DNA from: Thalassococcus halodurans
Lineage (GTDB): Bacteria > Pseudomonadota > Alphaproteobacteria > Rhodobacterales > Rhodobacteraceae
Direction: 5' to 3'
NCBI RefSeq assembly: GCF_900108225.1
Contig: NZ_FNUZ01000001.1
Location: 62,001-126,000 of the forward strand
DNA: 64,000 nt
A program made the translations under genes and the position numbers. Of the stretch, positions 61,127 to 64,000 are shown in pieces (the first letter of the stretch is position 1; every line of letters begins with the position of its first letter). The notes beneath the pieces are model-generated. The model was not told the DNA's origin, searched no databases, and saw only the letters and a list, made by a program, of their open reading frames with translations.

Positions 61127-61666
61127 TCAGTTTTGCAGACGCTTCCAGTCTTCCAGTGCTGGATTCGCCGAAATCGACGGCACTTCCGGAACAGGCTCTC
61201 GGCGCAGATTTTCGATATCAGAAATATGCTGGACGACTTGCGGGGTGGCGACCACCGTAGCGGCGATATCCCTTTGGAATTGTTGTCCTTTCGCCTGATA
61301 CCGCGCCCCGAAATAGAAGCTGACAATCGCCCCCAAAAGCCACCAAAGCGGTTCTGGCACCAGCGCGATCCCTGTCATGCGCGCGGCAAACCACACTGGG
61401 TCCACCATCGCAGACACAAACAACCCCAAGGTGCCCAAGGCCATTGCAGGTCGCGGCACGCGGTTCAGCGCGTCCATGAACCGGTCAAACCGCCCCTGTC
61501 GCATCAGGGCAAACTCGGACGCATACTGATCCAAAGACGCGGACTTCATTGTCATATCCCGCGCGGCCTGCGCTTCGGCGTTCACACGAAAGACCTCGGC
61601 GGTTTCGACGACAACATTGCGCCCACCGCCAAACAGAAACTGCCACATCTGATTGATCACGCCCAT
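61127..61666 (-). CDS. Three-span holin of the GTA-type lysis pair
   Basis: 179 residues from ATG 61666 (GGTGG upstream), overlapping the endolysin stop by ten bases. A charged N-terminus (VVVETAEVFRVNAEAQAARDM) precedes hydrophobic segments near 78-92 (PAMALGTLGLFVSAMV), 93-110 and 114-130 (EPLWWLLGAIVSFYFGARY) and an acidic C-terminal tail. This is the Holin_3TMs pattern common in Rhodobacterales. In Rhodobacter capsulatus a holin/endolysin pair away from the GTA structural cluster releases the gene transfer agent. It probably serves the same role here. Confidence 0.78.
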   Translation of the reverse strand: MGVINQMWQFLFGGGRNVVVETAEVFRVNAEAQAARDMTMKSASLDQYASEFALMRQGRFDRFMDALNRVPRPAMALGTLGLFVSAMVDPVWFAARMTGIALVPEPLWWLLGAIVSFYFGARYQAKGQQFQRDIAATVVATPQVVQHISDIENLRREPVPEVPSISANPALEDWKRLQN

Positions 61667-62280
61667 GCTGCCACCCGTTTCTGAAACTCGGACTGCGACA
61701 GGTGAAAACGAGGCGAGATGAATTCTTCGGCCCGTTTGATCCAACCGCCCTTTCCGCCACTTCGGCTTCGGGCGAATTTGCGCGATGCGGGCCTGCGATC
61801 CGCCAAGGCAAAATAATAGTTCCGTCGCGCGATCCCGTAGGCATCCGCCAGGTGATTAGGGGCCACAGAAATTGCCTTGGCAGCCGCCGTAATCGTCTGC
61901 GGGCCAATCACACCATCCACAGAAACCTGCATTCCCATGTCGTTCAGAAGCCGCTGCAAGATCTTAACCGCGTTGGCACCTGCGTTTACGTACATGTCAA
62001 AGACAGTCGCCTGCACCGCATCGGGCAGTTCACCGATGCGGGGTTCTACAAAGTAATGCTGCAGGAAAATTTCGACGGCCTGATCCTTGGTCAAAGCCCG
62101 AACATCAGAATGATTCACCCGCCCGTCGCCATTATTATCGCGCCCCAGCCGCACTAAAGTCGCAAGCGTGACCCCGAATTTCGTCGCCCCGCCGGGATCG
62201 TCTGGATCGTTTACATAGCCGCCTTCACGGCCAACGATGTCTTCGGCGATCTGCCGAAGCCGTTTTTGCGCATTGCCCAT
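61657..62280 (-). CDS. GH108 endolysin (N-acetylmuramidase), GTA-type
   Basis: 207 residues. The glycoside hydrolase 108 domain (5-100) holds the catalytic motif VGREGGYVNDPDDPGGATKFGVT with the Glu of EGGY; a PG_binding_3 domain (105-175) follows (VDGVIGPQTITAAAKAI; IARRNYYFALADRRPASRKFARSRSGGKGGWIKR). An EF-hand-like insertion RDNNGDGRVNHSDV lies between (45-58). No signal peptide, so it needs the downstream holin to cross the membrane. GAGG precedes the start. No phage structural genes are nearby. Confidence 0.88.
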   Translation of the reverse strand: MGNAQKRLRQIAEDIVGREGGYVNDPDDPGGATKFGVTLATLVRLGRDNNGDGRVNHSDVRALTKDQAVEIFLQHYFVEPRIGELPDAVQATVFDMYVNAGANAVKILQRLLNDMGMQVSVDGVIGPQTITAAAKAISVAPNHLADAYGIARRNYYFALADRRPASRKFARSRSGGKGGWIKRAEEFISPRFHLSQSEFQKRVAAWA

Positions 62281-62385
62281 ATGAATTGCCTCATGTGTAT
62301 TGTTTTATGAGGCCAGAGGCTCGCTGTTGCGGCCTTAAAACCGGCTGACAGCGCCGTTCGGTCAAAGTTTAAATTGGGTTACAAA

Positions 62386-62808
62386 ATGCACGCCGACGAC
62401 ATAATCAAACTGCTTGAACTCGAACCGCACCCCGAGGGAGGCTATTACCGCCAGACGTGGGGGGGCGAAGAAGAGCCAAGGGCAAGTGGCACTTGCATTT
62501 TTTTCCTGCTGAAAGCCGGTGAAAGCAGCCATTGGCACCGCGTGGATGCCACCGAAATCTGGCATTACTACGCAGGCGCACCGATTGAATTGTCGCTGTC
62601 TGCGACGGATGCCGGCCCCAAGGAAATCCACCGATTGGGCCCCGATTTGATGGCAGGTGAACGCCCCCAGATCATCGTGCAGAAAGACCATTGGCAATCC
62701 GCGCGAACAACGGGCGAATGGACCCTTGTCGGCTGTACGGTATCGCCCGGTTTCCAATTTGCGGGCTTCACCCTCGCACCCGCAGAATTTGACATTCCTG
62801 ACAGCTAA
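62386..62808 (+). CDS. Cupin protein of the DUF985 family
   Basis: 140 residues from ATG 62386; a TTG four codons earlier is possible. The sequence follows the DUF985 cupin closely: LLELEPHPEGGYYRQTW, GTCIFFLLKAGESSHWHRVDATEIWHYYAGAPIELSLS, LVGCTVSPGFQFAGFTLAP. Metal-ligand candidates are Glu and His residues in EGGYY and SHWHRVDATEIWH. Catalytic role is unknown in the family. Monocistronic, divergent from the endolysin gene. Confidence 0.88.
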   Translation: MHADDIIKLLELEPHPEGGYYRQTWGGEEEPRASGTCIFFLLKAGESSHWHRVDATEIWHYYAGAPIELSLSATDAGPKEIHRLGPDLMAGERPQIIVQKDHWQSARTTGEWTLVGCTVSPGFQFAGFTLAPAEFDIPDS

Positions 62809-62918
62809 TCTGCCCAAAATTGCACCAATGCCTAAGTATTATGCAGCATTTTGAGGTTTCGCCCTAACTTTGCGCATCCGGAAAAACAATCAAACCGGAT
62901 CTACCTAGGGAGGGACTA

Positions 62919-63407
62919 ATGAATCTTGTAACTGCACTTGCCATCGTCATTGGCGCACTTGCCGTTGTGGCAACCTACATCTGTCTTGGACTTGGAACAG
63001 GCCTGCAAATCTGGGCGCTGTTCATCGCTTGGGGCAGCTTCTTTCACACGGGCGGCGACAATGACGCGCTGGTGAAATCTCTGACAGCCCATGTTTGGGG
63101 CATCATCGTTGCGACGGTTGCCCTGTTCGTTGTGGGCACAGTTGGCGGCGGCGCGTTGATGGCGTCCGTCATCGTCGGCATCTCGGTTGTCGTGCTGATC
63201 CTTGGCGCGCATGTGCCTGCGCTTGGCGCGATCCCGGCGGGTGTTTACGGCTATGCGTCGACCGCAGCCTTCATGTTGCTGACGGGCGTTGCCCTGACCG
63301 AAATGAACGCGCTGCTGTCTGCGGCCGGTATCATCGCTGTTTCGATGATCCTTGGCGGTATCTTTGGCATCGTCAGCGGTAAAATCGCGGGCGCACTGGC
63401 CAAGTAA
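62919..63407 (+). CDS. DUF1097-family membrane protein
   Basis: 162 residues, five or so membrane helices and almost no soluble parts; GTGLQIWALFIAWGSFFHTGGDNDALVKSLTAHVWGIIVA and AAFMLLTGVALT fit the DUF1097 pattern. AGGGAGGG precedes the ATG. Family function is unknown; transport or membrane stress has been suggested for relatives only by context. It sits alone between a 110-base promoter gap and a hairpin. Confidence 0.85.
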   Translation: MNLVTALAIVIGALAVVATYICLGLGTGLQIWALFIAWGSFFHTGGDNDALVKSLTAHVWGIIVATVALFVVGTVGGGALMASVIVGISVVVLILGAHVPALGAIPAGVYGYASTAAFMLLTGVALTEMNALLSAAGIIAVSMILGGIFGIVSGKIAGALAK

Positions 63408-63414
63408 ATGTTTT

Positions 63415-63443
63415 TTCCAGCCCCGTTTGACGCGGGGCTGGAA
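63415..63443. terminator. Hairpin between DUF1097 gene and pgi
   Basis: CCAGCCCCG-N7-CGGGGCTGG (63417-63425 / 63433-63441) between the converging stops. The flanks are TTTTTT on the left and AATTTCT on the right, so a T run follows only imperfectly in either direction; probably a shared transcript end. Confidence 0.7.
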
Positions 63444-63451
63444 TTTCTGGG

Positions 63452-64000
63452 TCAGTCTCCGCGATAGCGCAGAACGTAATCCACCAGACCACGGGTCGAG
63501 GCATCTTTTCCATCGCTGGGTTGTTCGCCCGTCACAATTGGACCCAAAGACGTGGCCAGCTCTTTGCCAAGCTCAACGCCCCACTGGTCGAACGAATTGA
63601 TGCCAAGGATCACGCCTTCGACGAACACACGGTGTTCATAAAGCGCAATAATCTGGCCCAGCATTTCCGGCGTGAGCTTCGGATAGATCAGTGTTGTCGA
63701 CGGGCGATTGCCCGGGAACACACGGTGACGCGCCTGACGCTCCAATTCGTCGCCTTCAAACTTATCCGCCACCTTGTCGCGTGCCTCGTCCAGACTGCGG
63801 CCTTTCATCAGCGCCTCGGACTGGGCCAGACAGTTAGCGACCAGTAGGTCATGGTGATGCTGCAAATCGGCCTCGTGCCCTGTTGCGGCCACGAGGAATT
63901 CACAGGGAATAACGCGCGTGCCCTGATGGATCAGCTGATAGAATGCGTGCTGGCCGTTCGTGCCCGGCTCGCCCCAGACCACGGGGCCAGAGTTCACGTC
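63452..64000 (-). CDS. pgi: Glucose-6-phosphate isomerase, C-terminal part
   Basis: Partial: 182 C-terminal residues, 5' end beyond the right edge. Recognisable GPI segments: [30 protein letters not shown] (with the active-site Gly-Glu-Gly-type [11 protein letters not shown] and His), and [18 protein letters not shown] with the DQWGVELGK signature. It interconverts glucose 6-phosphate and fructose 6-phosphate. The frame is intact to base 64000. Confidence 0.96.
   Translation of the reverse strand, partial: DVNSGPVVWGEPGTNGQHAFYQLIHQGTRVIPCEFLVAATGHEADLQHHHDLLVANCLAQSEALMKGRSLDEARDKVADKFEGDELERQARHRVFPGNRPSTTLIYPKLTPEMLGQIIALYEHRVFVEGVILGINSFDQWGVELGKELATSLGPIVTGEQPSDGKDASTRGLVDYVLRYRGD

Noticed and set aside
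61127-62280. Prophage fragment
   Set aside because: Only endolysin and holin are present, with codon use like neighbours and no integrase, att repeats or structural genes; GTA-type lysis pair fits better.

Overview
The window reads as chromosomal DNA of a marine Rhodobacterales bacterium (Roseobacter group or close kin). The grounds are the GTTC-N7-GTTC SOS boxes at lexA, the ccmF-ccmH pair, a GTA-type endolysin/holin pair, and a flagellar cluster built like the fla1 set I remember from Rhodobacter sphaeroides: a flagellar-type RpoN, a FleQ/FleT activator pair and SltF. No strain is identified. GC content looks moderately high and coding density is very high. No tRNA, rRNA, CRISPR array, insertion sequence or complete prophage was seen.

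Layout. 1-5031 (minus strand) is a chemotaxis operon: a small unknown protein, a CheA without Hpt domain, CheR, CheB, CheW, a 74-codon ORF and a soluble PAS chemoreceptor cut by the left edge. 5353-19240 (plus) is fleT-fliEFGHIJ, fliK-L-M-N and fliO-P-Q-R-flhB plus a small membrane protein. 19211-22779 holds an unknown gene, two membrane proteins (one a MotF candidate) and rpoN. 22911-28294 holds flagellin, a PomA/PomB-like stator pair and fliD. 28336-42467 (minus) is flgB-C-D-E-F-G-H-I-J-K-L, sltF and fleQ. 42573-45599 (plus) encodes a 1008-residue acidic repeat protein of unknown function that diverges from flgB.

45656-64000 is mixed housekeeping and accessory DNA: a Hint-like protein, a 41-residue membrane peptide, a hybrid kinase with a periplasmic molybdopterin-domain-like partner and a divergent LuxR-type regulator, lexA, comEC, gltX, gltA, an enoyl-CoA hydratase, small unknowns, ccmH-ccmF, the holin/endolysin pair, a cupin, a DUF1097 protein and the 3' part of pgi.

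How it fits together. Seven sites match the sigma-54 -24/-12 consensus with correct GG-N10-GC spacing: before fleT, fliK, fliO, the MotF candidate, motA, flgG, and a shared site before flgB and the acidic repeat protein that holds two promoters. With rpoN, fleQ and fleT in the same cluster, this looks like a self-contained sigma-54 regulon. flgB and the repeat-protein gene have face-to-face sigma-54 promoters that share one TTGCAA -12 element, so only one can be occupied at a time. The repeat protein carries eleven short helices resembling the N-terminal CheY-binding helix of the FliM encoded in the same window. This is the best candidate here for an undescribed system: a flagellum-coupled, multivalent FliM-mimic protein expressed in competition with the hook/rod operon. 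Its function is inference only. FliA, FlhA, FlhF/G, FlgA/M/N and FliS are not in the window.
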